NCBI RefSeq assembly: GCF_017312365.1
Contig: NZ_BLJI01000017.1
Coordinates: 27,190-91,189 of the forward strand
Source: Chroococcus sp. FPU101
GTDB taxonomy: Bacteria > Cyanobacteriota > Cyanobacteriia > Cyanobacteriales > Microcystaceae
Direction: 5' to 3'
Length of the DNA stretch: 64,000 nucleotides
In this document: in pieces, positions 1-9,460 of the stretch
Numbering within the stretch: the first letter of the stretch is position 1
How the letters are laid out: each line of letters starts with the position of its first letter
The notes under the pieces: model-generated
What the model saw: the letters and a program-made list of their open reading frames with translations, nothing else
The model's database searches: none
Told to the model about the DNA's origin: nothing
Made by a program: the position numbers and the translations under genes

Positions 1-321
1 TTCTTTAAGACAATCAAAGCCTTGTAGTAGCAGGTTTTCTAACTCTTCGTCTATCGTGACATCGAGGTACAAAGCTTTAAAATAATCTTCCAGACGATGG
101 GCGATCATTTTTAAAGTATCAAGTTCTAAGCTTGCCGCACCACCTTTAATCGAGTGAGCCGCCCGCATCATTTCATGTATTCTCGCGTTATGCGACTTTT
201 GAAAGTCGCTAGAACAATCTTGTCGGATGTTGAGTAATTCCGATTCGATAATTTGCAGTAATTCGGCTGCTTCTTCAATAAAAAAGCGATAGGCTTGGTC
301 ACGAATGTCTGAATGGATCAT
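1..321 (-). CDS. pixL: CheA-like hybrid histidine kinase, N-terminal Hpt part (partial)
   Basis: Only the first 107 residues lie in the window; the gene continues past the left edge. They form a histidine phosphotransfer domain of the CheA type: an acidic helix (FFIEEAAELLQIIESEL) followed by the phospho-acceptor motif AAHSIKGGA with His56. It starts 23 bases after the upstream chemoreceptor gene stops, so it looks co-transcribed. A CheA-like kinase following two receptor genes matches the order pixJ1-pixJ2-pixL of the Synechocystis phototaxis locus; the symbol rests on that synteny. Residues 39-44 (DFQKSH) are encoded by a palindromic repeat at 192-209 and look like an in-frame insertion. 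The kinase and receiver domains are outside the window. Confidence 0.8.
   Translation of the reverse strand, partial: MIHSDIRDQAYRFFIEEAAELLQIIESELLNIRQDCSSDFQKSHNARIHEMMRAAHSIKGGAASLELDTLKMIAHRLEDYFKALYLDVTIDEELENLLLQGFDCLKE
192..209. repeat. Palindromic mini-repeat inside the pixL-like gene
   Basis: GCGACTTTTGAAAGTCGC has perfect 8-base arms around a TG centre. It lies in frame inside the Hpt coding region, between helices, where it encodes DFQKSH on the minus strand. A near-identical copy lies at 1994-2011 and a diverged one at 2126-2140, and the same core arms (GACTTT/AAAGTC) occur in an intergenic palindrome at 12617-12637. This looks like a small dispersed element. Confidence 0.75.
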
Positions 322-344
322 AATGCTTTGTCCTTAAAGATAGA

Positions 345-3300
345 CTAAACCTTAAATTGACCGACGCTACTCGAAAGATTTTGAGTAGTTTGTAGGACGT
401 GTTCGATAGAATTGGCTACCGTTTGCGCGCTTTTCAGGGTTTTGTGAGATATCGTTGCCACTTCAGTCATCGTTGCTCTGACGCTGCCTCCTGTTTCGCT
501 TTGTTGTTGGGCCGATTTTGCGATCGCTTCAACTAACTGACCAATTTCTTGACTAGCTGCAATGATTTGCGAGAGGGTGTGGCGCGTCTCATCTAACAAC
601 TGACTGCCGACGGCAACTTGTTCGGTTCCTGTTTCCATCGTGGCGGCTACTTCGCGGGTAAGAAGAGAAATACTATCGACAATGGCTTCAATTTCGGCAC
701 TCGCTTCGGCTGATTGAGTAGCCAGCATTCTGACTTCATCGGCAATCACCGCAAAACCTCGACCCTCTTCGCCTGCTCGTGCAGCTTCAATTGAGGCTTT
801 CAGTGCTAACAAATGGGTCTGAGCCGCAAATCGGCTAATTAAATTAACCACTTTAGAAATCTTTTTCGATGATTCCCCTAAATTAGAAACTTTTTCGGCA
901 GTATGAGTTACCGTGTCCCGAATGGCGATCATCCCTTCTACGGTTTGATTCATCACCGCTTCGGAAGCCTCTACCGTATTGAGGGTTTTTTCAACGGTGG
1001 CGAGGGCGAGTTGTGCATTAGTCGTCACCTGAGCAATAGCACCCATCATACTTTCAACATGATCGACAGTAGACTCGATTTCCTCCACCTGTTGATCAGC
1101 TTGTTGGGACAAGGCAAAAATTGTTTGTTCAGAATCATTTGTACTACTGGCTAACTGATGGGTTGTTGATTGCACTTGAGTAACAATGTGTCGTAAACTC
1201 TCAACAATGGCGTTGTATGAGTCTGCGATCGTACCAATTTCGTCTTCGGTGACAGTGGCTCGAATCGTCAGATCACCTTGTCGCACTGGGTCAACTTCGA
1301 TCAATAATTCGATAGCTCGTTGTTGTAATTGTTCTTTGGCTTGACGTTGTTGCAGGGCGACTGATGCTTGGGTAAGAAGTAGTTGCGATCGTTCTAGGGC
1401 GACTCCAATTTGAGTAGCGATTTGAGACAGAAAATCGATTTCGGTATCTTCCCAATATTTAATTCCACGACACTGATGAGCAATCAGTAAGCCAAATAAT
1501 TCATTACCAATAATAATCGGCGTGACCAAATTGGCTTTCACAGCAAACGGTTCTAGTTGTTGTAGATGGCAAGTGGTCAGATTAGCCTGATAAATATCGG
1601 GGGTAGCAACGACGCGCCCTTGTCGATATTTCTCCACATATTTTTCGGCAAAACAAGGATCGCCAATTCTGGCATTAAGCGCAACGGGATAACGATCATC
1701 AACGGATTCCGCGATCACAGTTCCCATCCAGTTCGCATCGAAGCGATAAACTATCACCCGATCTACCTGCATCGCTCTTCTGCACTCCGACACCACTGTT
1801 TGATACAAATCTTCATCTTTTTGACTCCGCGCAATTTGTCGCGTCAAATCTTTTAAACGCATGGCTAAACGAGAATCAAGAATATGTCGGCGGCGTGAGT
1901 TAACCCGTTCGTGAATCACTTGTAAATGACTACTCAATTGTTTAAGAAAGTTAATTTCGGTTTCTTGCCATTCTCTAGTTGAATCACATTGATGCGATTT
2001 TTGAAAGTCGCGATGAGCAATCAACAAGCCAAATAAATCATCCTCGTTCATAATCGGTAGAATGACACAGGCTTTCACTTGTAGTTGTTGTAGCAGTCGT
2101 TCATGCGCGGGATGTAATTTGTGATGCGACTTTTGCTCGCTATGCTCAATATCGTTGATTACAAAAATACGCTCTTGACGATAGGCCGCTAGGAGTTCTT
2201 GAGGGAAAGTATCTTCAATTCGTTGGGTTAAGGCACTCGGGCAAGATAATTCGCGGGCCTCATGGGTAACACTGCCCCGACCATCGTTTGTTATGCGATA
2301 AATTAGTAGACGGTTAGCTTTAATAATTTGACGAGCTTCTTTAAGAGCTTGGGTCAAAAAGGGATCTAAACGGGTTTCGTCTAGTTGTTCAGGAAGAGAC
2401 AAACGCGACAAAAAACGAAACATTTCAGCCTGTTCTTCTAGATATTGGTTGTGAGAAACGATGTTATCCGCCATTTCATTAAAGTTACTGGCAAGTTGAC
2501 CGACTTCATCTTGTGAATCAATGTTTGCTCTGGCTTTGTATTCTCCGTCGGCAAATTCGGCGGTAATCTGTTGTAATCGTTTAATGGGACGCGTAATTGA
2601 GCGACTAATACCCCACGCCAACAGGGGAACAAAACAGAGCATTAATCCTGAAAGCAGTCCTTGGGTCAATAAACTGGCATTCATAACCCGTTTAAGGGCA
2701 GTTTCAGGATCGCCATATACTAAAACAGCAACTGCTTCTCCTTTTGAATTGGGTAAGGCTTTGGCGGCTAAGTGATAGGTTTGTTGACCGATCGTTCCTG
2801 TTCCTGAAATAACTTTATTTTTGGCGTTGATGGCTTGTTTAAGTAGGGTTTGATCAGCTAGTGGAATATCAAAATTTGACTGACGAAGTTCGTTTTTTTC
2901 TAAGGATGAGGCGAGGGCAAATTTACCATTTCCGTAGCGTTGGTAAATGGCAGTATACCCATCGTCGGTATAGGTGTTTAAAGTCTTTTGAACAATTTCT
3001 TTTTTAGCGTTGACGATGTTTCCTGCGACTAAAACGCCGATGACTTTGCCGTTATCGGATGTTTTAACGGGTGTTAGGGTATAGCGAATTAATGCGTCTT
3101 GATTGGTTAAATTCTTAGAACGCTCAGTACCTTCTTTTTGGAAATCTTGCCAAGGAACGATTTCACTTGTACTCAGTTGTCGAGGTTGTTTGAGAACGCT
3201 ACTAACAAGTTGATTGGGATTAAATTTTTCACCTGTGCGTGTGCTTGGATTACCCGAAGCGATAATCTCTAAATTTGGGCTGACTAAGGTTGCATAATCA

Positions 3301-3662
3301 AGGTTTTGAATTTTGATTTCTTGACGTAACAGATCTTTTAACGCTTGGGTTAAATTAGGGGGTAGCGGTTGCCCCGAAGCCTTTAAGCGGGCTGCTTCAA
3401 TGACAGTCAGATTATTCGCAACAGCCGCAAAACTGACCTCCATATTCTCAATTTGGTTGTTGTAGTTGAGTTCTGTAACCGCGAGTTGGGTTTTGATCTG
3501 GTTTTGTAGTTGCGATCGCAAGCTTCCTTCTAAAACTTTCGCTCCTAATAGGGGAATTCCTGCAAGAGACAAAAAGATCAACAGGGTAATCAGTTGGGTT
3601 TTTCTTTGAATGGGTAGATCGGCAAATTTCTGACTCAATGAATAAGGCTTTGAGGTGTTCAT
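345..3662 (-). CDS. pixJ2: Methyl-accepting chemoreceptor with DXCF-type cyanobacteriochrome GAF (PixJ-like)
   Basis: Membrane chemoreceptor of 1105 residues, probably a light sensor feeding a CheA/CheY pathway that controls pili. Domains seen: TM1 about 23-43, a large periplasmic Cache-like region about 50-325, TM2 about 330-352, HAMP about 350-405, GAF1 about 430-590, GAF2 about 610-760, a second HAMP-like linker about 785-835, and a methyl-accepting domain to the end (core [20 protein letters not shown]). GAF2 has Cys670 in a DPCF motif and Cys698 in a CH motif, the two-cysteine arrangement of DXCF cyanobacteriochromes; GAF1 has neither. The start is set by AGAAGGAT just upstream. GAF1 carries short in-frame additions (DFQKSH, EQKSHH) encoded by palindromes. 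The name is by gene order; Ser/Thr/Asp-rich chemosensory ligands other than light cannot be excluded. Confidence 0.85.
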   Translation of the reverse strand: MNTSKPYSLSQKFADLPIQRKTQLITLLIFLSLAGIPLLGAKVLEGSLRSQLQNQIKTQLAVTELNYNNQIENMEVSFAAVANNLTVIEAARLKASGQPLPPNLTQALKDLLRQEIKIQNLDYATLVSPNLEIIASGNPSTRTGEKFNPNQLVSSVLKQPRQLSTSEIVPWQDFQKEGTERSKNLTNQDALIRYTLTPVKTSDNGKVIGVLVAGNIVNAKKEIVQKTLNTYTDDGYTAIYQRYGNGKFALASSLEKNELRQSNFDIPLADQTLLKQAINAKNKVISGTGTIGQQTYHLAAKALPNSKGEAVAVLVYGDPETALKRVMNASLLTQGLLSGLMLCFVPLLAWGISRSITRPIKRLQQITAEFADGEYKARANIDSQDEVGQLASNFNEMADNIVSHNQYLEEQAEMFRFLSRLSLPEQLDETRLDPFLTQALKEARQIIKANRLLIYRITNDGRGSVTHEARELSCPSALTQRIEDTFPQELLAAYRQERIFVINDIEHSEQKSHHKLHPAHERLLQQLQVKACVILPIMNEDDLFGLLIAHRDFQKSHQCDSTREWQETEINFLKQLSSHLQVIHERVNSRRRHILDSRLAMRLKDLTRQIARSQKDEDLYQTVVSECRRAMQVDRVIVYRFDANWMGTVIAESVDDRYPVALNARIGDPCFAEKYVEKYRQGRVVATPDIYQANLTTCHLQQLEPFAVKANLVTPIIIGNELFGLLIAHQCRGIKYWEDTEIDFLSQIATQIGVALERSQLLLTQASVALQQRQAKEQLQQRAIELLIEVDPVRQGDLTIRATVTEDEIGTIADSYNAIVESLRHIVTQVQSTTHQLASSTNDSEQTIFALSQQADQQVEEIESTVDHVESMMGAIAQVTTNAQLALATVEKTLNTVEASEAVMNQTVEGMIAIRDTVTHTAEKVSNLGESSKKISKVVNLISRFAAQTHLLALKASIEAARAGEEGRGFAVIADEVRMLATQSAEASAEIEAIVDSISLLTREVAATMETGTEQVAVGSQLLDETRHTLSQIIAASQEIGQLVEAIAKSAQQQSETGGSVRATMTEVATISHKTLKSAQTVANSIEHVLQTTQNLSSSVGQFKV
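1994..2011. repeat. Palindromic mini-repeat inside pixJ2-like gene, GAF1
   Basis: GCGATTTTTGAAAGTCGC differs from the 192-209 copy by one base. On the minus strand it encodes DFQKSH inside a GAF1 strand/loop that otherwise reads LLIAH-QC-STREW, so the element interrupts a conserved GAF stretch in frame. Confidence 0.7.
2126..2140. repeat. Diverged palindromic mini-repeat inside pixJ2-like gene
   Basis: GCGACTTTTGCTCGC is a shortened or diverged relative of the repeats at 192-209 and 1994-2011. On the minus strand it encodes part of EQKSHH, apparently inserted in a conserved GAF1 stretch of the form INDIEH-S-KLHPAH. Confidence 0.45.
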
Positions 3663-3665
3663 AGG

Positions 3666-3863
3666 TTATCCTTCTAGGGGTAAATTGATTAAAATACCGC
3701 CAATGACATCGCCGTCTTGAAAAACTTGATCACGATAGCGTTGTTTACAGTAAATATAGTCTGATGCCATCAAATCGGGCGAAAAGCTGGCGGTTTCTGT
3801 CATTTGGGGTTGACTGGCACAAGCAATCCAAGTCATGATTTTATATGAAATATTCATACTCAT
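3666..3863 (-). CDS. Small unknown protein between the two receptor genes
   Basis: An open frame of 65 codons fills the gap between the two chemoreceptor genes: it begins 17 bases after the pixJ1-like stop and its stop overlaps the ribosome binding site of the pixJ2-like gene, as expected for an operon gene. I do not recognise the protein. The C-terminal part (CKQRYRDQVFQDGDVIGGI) has a flavour of the end of a periplasmic or heme-type sensor fold (DUF3365-like), but this is weak. There is no signal peptide or membrane segment. The start could be the first ATG (used here) or the third codon; the ribosome site is poor (GGAT). It could be a remnant rather than a gene. Confidence 0.4.
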   Translation of the reverse strand: MSMNISYKIMTWIACASQPQMTETASFSPDLMASDYIYCKQRYRDQVFQDGDVIGGILINLPLEG

Positions 3864-3879
3864 TGATCCAAATCCAAAT

Positions 3880-6800
3880 TTACTCAGTGACTTTGAACTG
3901 ACTGACGCTTTCTTGCAAGGCGAGTGAGACTTGCAAGAGTTTTTTAAAGGAGTCGGAAACTTGAGCCGCTTCAAGTGAGGTTTTATCCGATACGGTGGCA
4001 ATTTGGGTCATGGTTTGAGTAACGGCTTGCGAGGTCAGTGATTGTTCAACAGCCGCTTTAGCAATGGCTTCGACTAATTCGTTAATCTGAATACTGACGG
4101 CGGTAATTTGGTTAAGACTTTTACGGGTTTCATCGACTAACTTGGTACCGAGGACAACCTGTTCGGTTCCAGACTCCATCGCCGCTACTACGTCGTTGGT
4201 TTCTGCTTGAATACTAGCCACTAGGGTTTCAATTTCGGCGGTAGCTTGTGCGGATTGTCGAGCCAGCGATCGCACTTCGTCAGCAACGACCGCAAAGCCT
4301 CTTCCTTCTTCTCCTGCGTGGGCGGCTTCAATCGAGGCATTCAAGGCGAGTAGGTTGGTTTGATCGGCAAAACTGCCAATCAGGTTGACGACTTTAGATA
4401 TTTTTTGTGAAGATTCTCCCAAACGCTTGACTTTTTTTGCTGTTTCTGCTACAGTTTCCCGAATTGCCATAATCCCATCGACAGTACGGTTCATGGCGAT
4501 TTCACCCGCTTCAACGGTAGAAGTAGCTTGTTGGACGGCGACTTCGGCTTGTTCGGCATTCTTCGCGACTGCTGAGATCGAATCCGTCATGATTTGAATT
4601 CGTCCTAAAGCCGAAGCGATGTTGTTGGCTTGGAAAGATGCGTCTTCACTGAGGGCAGATACGGAAATTTGATTATCGTTGGTGGTGCTGGCTAACTCTT
4701 GGGCGGCCTTTTGCACGCTTGTTACGATTTTCCGTAAGTTTTCGATGGTGGCGTTATAAGAGTCAGCAATGGTTCCGATTTCGTCTTCTGTGACATGAGC
4801 GCGAATGGTTAGATCGCCTCGGCTGACGGGATCAACTTCCATCAACAACTCTAAGGCTCGTTTTTGCATTTGTTCTTTCGCTAAACGCTGTTCGACTTCG
4901 GCTTGTCGTTGTTGTTCAAGCAGGGTGGTTCTTTCAATCGCTAGACCGACTTGGGTGGCAACTTGGGCAAAAAAATCGATTTCGCTTTGTTCCCATTTGC
5001 GAGGGGTAGAACATTGATGGGTGACTAATAATCCGAGTAATTCCCCTTTATGTAAAATGGGGGCTACCATATTCGCTTTGACTTCAAAGGGTTCTAATTG
5101 TTTGAGGTGGCATTCCGTCAAACCTGCTTTTTTAATATCTGTTGTGGCTTGGACTCGTCCTTTACGGTATTTTTCCACATATCGCTCCGCAAAGCAGGGA
5201 TCATCAATCTTGGCACCGATAGCGGCAGGAAACTGACTATTAACCGATTCGGCGATGATTTTGCCTCCCCATTGCGGATCAAAGCGATAGACAATAGCAC
5301 GATCGCTATTTAAGGCTTTCCGTAATTCTTTGACCACCAGATCAAAGACTCCATCTGAGTTTAAGGCGGTCGCAATTTTTAGGGTAATATCTTTGAGAGT
5401 TTGGGAGCGTCGGGCATCTTCGCGCCGAGACATTTGTATTTTCAGTCGATCTAGGTTAATACTTAATTGTCAGCGACTTGTTGCGTAAATTTCAACTCTC
5501 TGGCTGTCCACTGATGGGGAGTTCGACAATAATGCACGACCAACAAGCCATACAATTCCCGTTGTGAGATGATAGGAACAACTAAATTAGCTTTGACTTG
5601 CAAGCGACTTAATAGCTGTTGGTGTTCGGGGTGAAGTGCAGCCCCTGCTACATCTCTCATCGCTTGAATTCGTCCCAGGCGATAGGCTTCAAGTAATTCT
5701 TTGGGGATGCAAGGATCAGTCAATGCTTCTCTTAAGGCACTACCGACACCCCCACTGAGTGATTCATAAACGATTTGACCACTTTGATCGGAATTAAGAC
5801 GATAAATCACGACGCGATCGCAATCTAATTGTAGACGCAATCCATCTAAGGCTTTATTAAAAATCGGTGTCAAGGCTTCTTCTGTATCAAGACTATCCGC
5901 TAACATGGTGCTACTGATCTCGGTTAGTAAATTCGCTTGTTGCACCGATGAAGCTTGTTCTTGAACCAGAGATTTTAACTGATAGGTCATGGCGTTAATG
6001 TTATTGCCTAAAACCGCAAATTCATCTTCTCCAGTAACTTCAACTTGTGTATCTAGATCCCCTTGACCAATCTTTTTAACGGCTGATGCGATCGCTCTAA
6101 TTGGTCGTGTTGCTTTTTCGGCTAGAATTCCTGCTGTGCCTGCGACTCCTGCGGCGGTGGCAATACCGAGTAAGGGAATTAGATAAAGCCATTTGGCAGC
6201 AGCAAAGGCCTTATCCTTGTCTTGTGTGACGGCAAGTCGCCAAGAGAGTTGATACTTATCTTGCAGTTCTTTGGGTTGGGTATAAGCAACTAAGGCTGTT
6301 TGTCGGTTGAGGGTTTCTAATAATGTTCCCGTTGTTGGGGCTAAGGATTGACGGAGTTGATCATAGATCTTGGGAAAATCTTTACTGAGTGTTTTACCCA
6401 GATTTTGAGACTGATTTGAAGCCGCTATTTGACCATCAGAATTAATTAAAAAGTAATTTTCGATGCCTCGTTCGATTGATTGACGAAACAGTTGATCAAG
6501 ATTTTTTAAAGGAATATTACCTTTTAAAATGCCAATCAGTTTACCTGTATTTTGCTCTATGACGGGAACGGCAATATTAAAACTAGATGTTTCTGTTGTT
6601 TTATTAATTTGAGGTTCACTGATATAAGGACGTTTTGTTTTTAAAACCGTTTGAAAATATTTTTCATTGTCTTGGCGGTTTAGTTGTGTGTTACTGTTTT
6701 GGGCGATCGCATTGCCTTGTAAGTCCAATAAAACTAAGCTGCCAAAATAGGGATGTACTTCCCGAAAACGCTGTAATGCTTGATTTCGGGTTTCTGTGGT

Positions 6801-7271
6801 TGTAATTGAACTAATCTGCGGTAGGGTAAAAATATCTTGTCGAGCTAGTCCGACTAGGTTAGTATAGCGATTATTAATAAAGTCTTGAAGTTGTTCGCCT
6901 AATCCAATCACCTTCGTTTCCATATTCTGACGAACTTGTTGATTAATCAGATTACTACCAACAAGATAAGCACTGGTTCCAACGAGAGCAACAGGAACTA
7001 AGCCAATGAGTAGAGAAGCGAGGGCAGCTTGAGAACGTAAATCCCCTTTCCAAGAGAAAAAACCTGGATTTGTTGAGAATTGCTGGTTTTTTTCTTGATC
7101 GGATTCAAAAAAGACAGGTGAGGGCTGATTTAGGGCTTCGCGTTGGTGGTGATGTGAATTTAGCGTTAAATTCTCACTCGAAAAGGAAAGTGATGAATCG
7201 CTAGTCAGACTCTCTGAAGGTGGAATCGTCGAAAAAGAAGGATCAGGAATGGGCTGTGATTTGGGGGTCAT
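3880..7271 (-). pseudogene. pixJ1: PixJ1-like phototaxis receptor, broken by a one-base frameshift
   Basis: Together the two frames encode a full PixJ1-type receptor: TM1 about 85-105, double-Cache region, TM2 about 355-375, HAMP, GAF1 without bilin cysteines, then GAF2 with DPCF (Cys codon 5194-5196) and CH (Cys codon 5110-5112), a HAMP-like linker and a methyl-accepting domain. The upstream frame stops at 5463-5465 right after QQVADN; the downstream frame reads [12 protein letters not shown] and continues GAF2 without a gap, so one base is missing near 5466. The start is ATG at 7271 with GAGGTGA upstream. If translation restarts at the ATG at 5433 it would give a soluble GAF2-signalling protein of 517 residues. 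Sequencing error is the simplest alternative, because both halves look well conserved. Confidence 0.8.
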
Positions 7272-7383
7272 GAAGTTCACCTCTGTTGATTGAGGATTAC
7301 AAGAGCGCAACAAGAACTACTCTTAGAATTCCCCAAAAATCGATTAAACTAACAAGACTTTATTGAGAAGTATTAAGCCACAA

Positions 7384-9318
7384 TTAATCGTCTAACAAGG
7401 AACTAACGATCACAGTATTATGTCCCATTTTTATAGAACGATAAAGGGCTTTTTGGGCTTCGTGAACCAAAAAACTAATTCTCATTTCTGTTTTAGGGAT
7501 GAGGCAAGCAACACCTAAATGTGTGATTAAACCTAAAGTTTTCTCACTTTCCCAGAGTACGATATTTTGAAGAATTCGTTCGGCAATCTGGGTAGCTCCT
7601 TTGACATCGGTTTCGGGTAAGATAATCCCAAATTCTCGATCTGTATAACGGGCAATATAATCTGATGCTCTTTGCACACCATTTCTAAAAATTTGACTGA
7701 CCTGTTTTAAATAACGATCGGTGTCTGAATCTTCAATGTTATCATCGTCAAGTTTAGTAAAGCCAATATTACACAAAATCAGTGCTAGAGGGGTTTGATT
7801 TCGGGTCATGCGTCGCCATTCTAGTTCTAGTGTCTGATCAAAGCCTCGGCGATTTCCTGTTTGAGTATATTCATCAATATAACAAAGAGCCTGTAAACGT
7901 TGATTATCTTCTTTTAAGCGTTTAAGTTGATTGTCAATTAAATTGACTAAATCTAGTTGTCTTTGGAAAAATTGACGATACAATTCACAACGCGGAACTA
8001 CGCCATTCTCGACTATTTTAATCAAGCCTAAACTTTCTAAATGATAGACGGTAATGGTTTCTAATTGGACTGGCTCACTAGATGTAACAACTTTTAACCA
8101 AGCGGATAATAATTCTGGATATTCTTGTAATAAAACGACATAATTCTGAAGGTGTTCTCGATAAATTCCTGTCTGAGTTGAGGCTTCAGCAATAATGGTT
8201 TCTAAACTCATCTCTCGCCAACACATATAATAAAAAGCGAGACGGACTAGATAGGGATGTCCCCCAACTAAATTCATTAAAGATCGAGCCTTCTTAAACC
8301 CTTGTTCATTCTTCCAATTGAGTCGATGACGTTCGGCTAATTCTTGAATTTGTGGGAGGGTAAATTCAGGAATCGTAATCGGTAATCCAATATTAAAAGG
8401 TGATTCATTAAAACGCAACGGGATATAGATTTCTGTAGAATGCACTAAAATCAATCGTATTTTTTGCCAAATGTTTGATTGTTGAGCTTTTTCGTGCCAG
8501 AAACGCAATAGAGAAAGTAAATTTGATGCTATTTCGGGATAGGCAAAAATATAGTGTAAATCGCAAAATGAGATCACTAACGGTTGTTCTAGATGCGATA
8601 AGATATAATTTTCTAAATAAACACTACAATTCATTTTACTGCCAGTTTCTTCACCCCAGTAGTCATTCAACATGGGTTTTAAGGAAAGTTGACGGCTAAT
8701 AACTGTACATAGCCAACGTAGTAATTTATCTAAATTTTTTAAAATAGATTGATCAATTTCTTTAAAATCAATTTGGATAGTATGATAATCGGCAATTTGA
8801 GCCTGTGCAATAATTCTTAATAAAAGAGAGCTTTTTCCCATTTTTGAGGGAGCTTTGAGACGAATCACCCCACCTGGTTTATGTAATTCCATAAAGGTTA
8901 GTTCTTCAATGGGGGGACGTTTAATATAATAAATGGAGTTGAGAGGAACAGGTCCGTAGGGTGATTCGGGAGAGACCGAAGGCTGAACGAGTGAAGTATT
9001 AAACGTTGTTGTTAAACGTTGCTGTTGTTGTTCAGATAATAAATAACTTTTCAGCTTATCGGCAAAATTTGTTTTAGTAATACTATCGTTCAATAGCACT
9101 GAAAGTTCTTGCCACAGTGCCGAGGCAATATTTTTTAAATAAGCTTCTTGATAATGTAAGGCGATCGCCATCTGACTATACGTGCTGCCATCCCATGCCA
9201 AACGCAGTACCTGTTCTTGCAAAGGCGTTAGCTTTTTGGGCCCAGACACTTCTAATAATCGAATGACCTCATCAATTGACATGGAAAGCGAGTCTGTTAA
9301 TAGATCAGAGGTGATCAT
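7384..9318 (-). CDS. HTH / P-loop AAA-like ATPase fused to a degenerate GGDEF domain
   Basis: The 644-residue protein has three parts. The N-terminus resembles the helix-turn-helix modules found before cyanobacterial STAND-type ATPases (LTPLQEQVLRLAWDG). The middle is an AAA_35-like P-loop domain with Walker A KMGKSSL. The last 170 residues are a GGDEF fold in which the signature is TDREF (RYTDREFGIIL) instead of GGDEF, so cyclase activity is unlikely; it may bind c-di-GMP or act as a scaffold. ATG 9318 is chosen because AGAAGG lies 6-11 bases upstream. It sits 110 bases upstream of the pixJ1-like gene, same strand, where Synechocystis has pixG-H-I. Its ATPase is paralogous to the protein at 32975-34375. 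Confidence 0.75.
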   Translation of the reverse strand: MITSDLLTDSLSMSIDEVIRLLEVSGPKKLTPLQEQVLRLAWDGSTYSQMAIALHYQEAYLKNIASALWQELSVLLNDSITKTNFADKLKSYLLSEQQQQRLTTTFNTSLVQPSVSPESPYGPVPLNSIYYIKRPPIEELTFMELHKPGGVIRLKAPSKMGKSSLLLRIIAQAQIADYHTIQIDFKEIDQSILKNLDKLLRWLCTVISRQLSLKPMLNDYWGEETGSKMNCSVYLENYILSHLEQPLVISFCDLHYIFAYPEIASNLLSLLRFWHEKAQQSNIWQKIRLILVHSTEIYIPLRFNESPFNIGLPITIPEFTLPQIQELAERHRLNWKNEQGFKKARSLMNLVGGHPYLVRLAFYYMCWREMSLETIIAEASTQTGIYREHLQNYVVLLQEYPELLSAWLKVVTSSEPVQLETITVYHLESLGLIKIVENGVVPRCELYRQFFQRQLDLVNLIDNQLKRLKEDNQRLQALCYIDEYTQTGNRRGFDQTLELEWRRMTRNQTPLALILCNIGFTKLDDDNIEDSDTDRYLKQVSQIFRNGVQRASDYIARYTDREFGIILPETDVKGATQIAERILQNIVLWESEKTLGLITHLGVACLIPKTEMRISFLVHEAQKALYRSIKMGHNTVIVSSLLDD

Positions 9319-9460
9319 AAAAGCCTTCTCATAGTATGGAAAACCCTTAAGTGAAGTTTTCTTTCGCAATTATTGATTTTTGATGGTTAGGGAAAATCTA
9401 ACTAACTTTATTGTTACTAAAAACCGACTTTTGACACTTGACAAATAGGATATTGTTTGC

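Noticed and set aside
903..2775. Several plus-strand frames within the receptor gene
   Set aside because: They are antisense shadows of the pixJ2-like gene, which has clear domain content.
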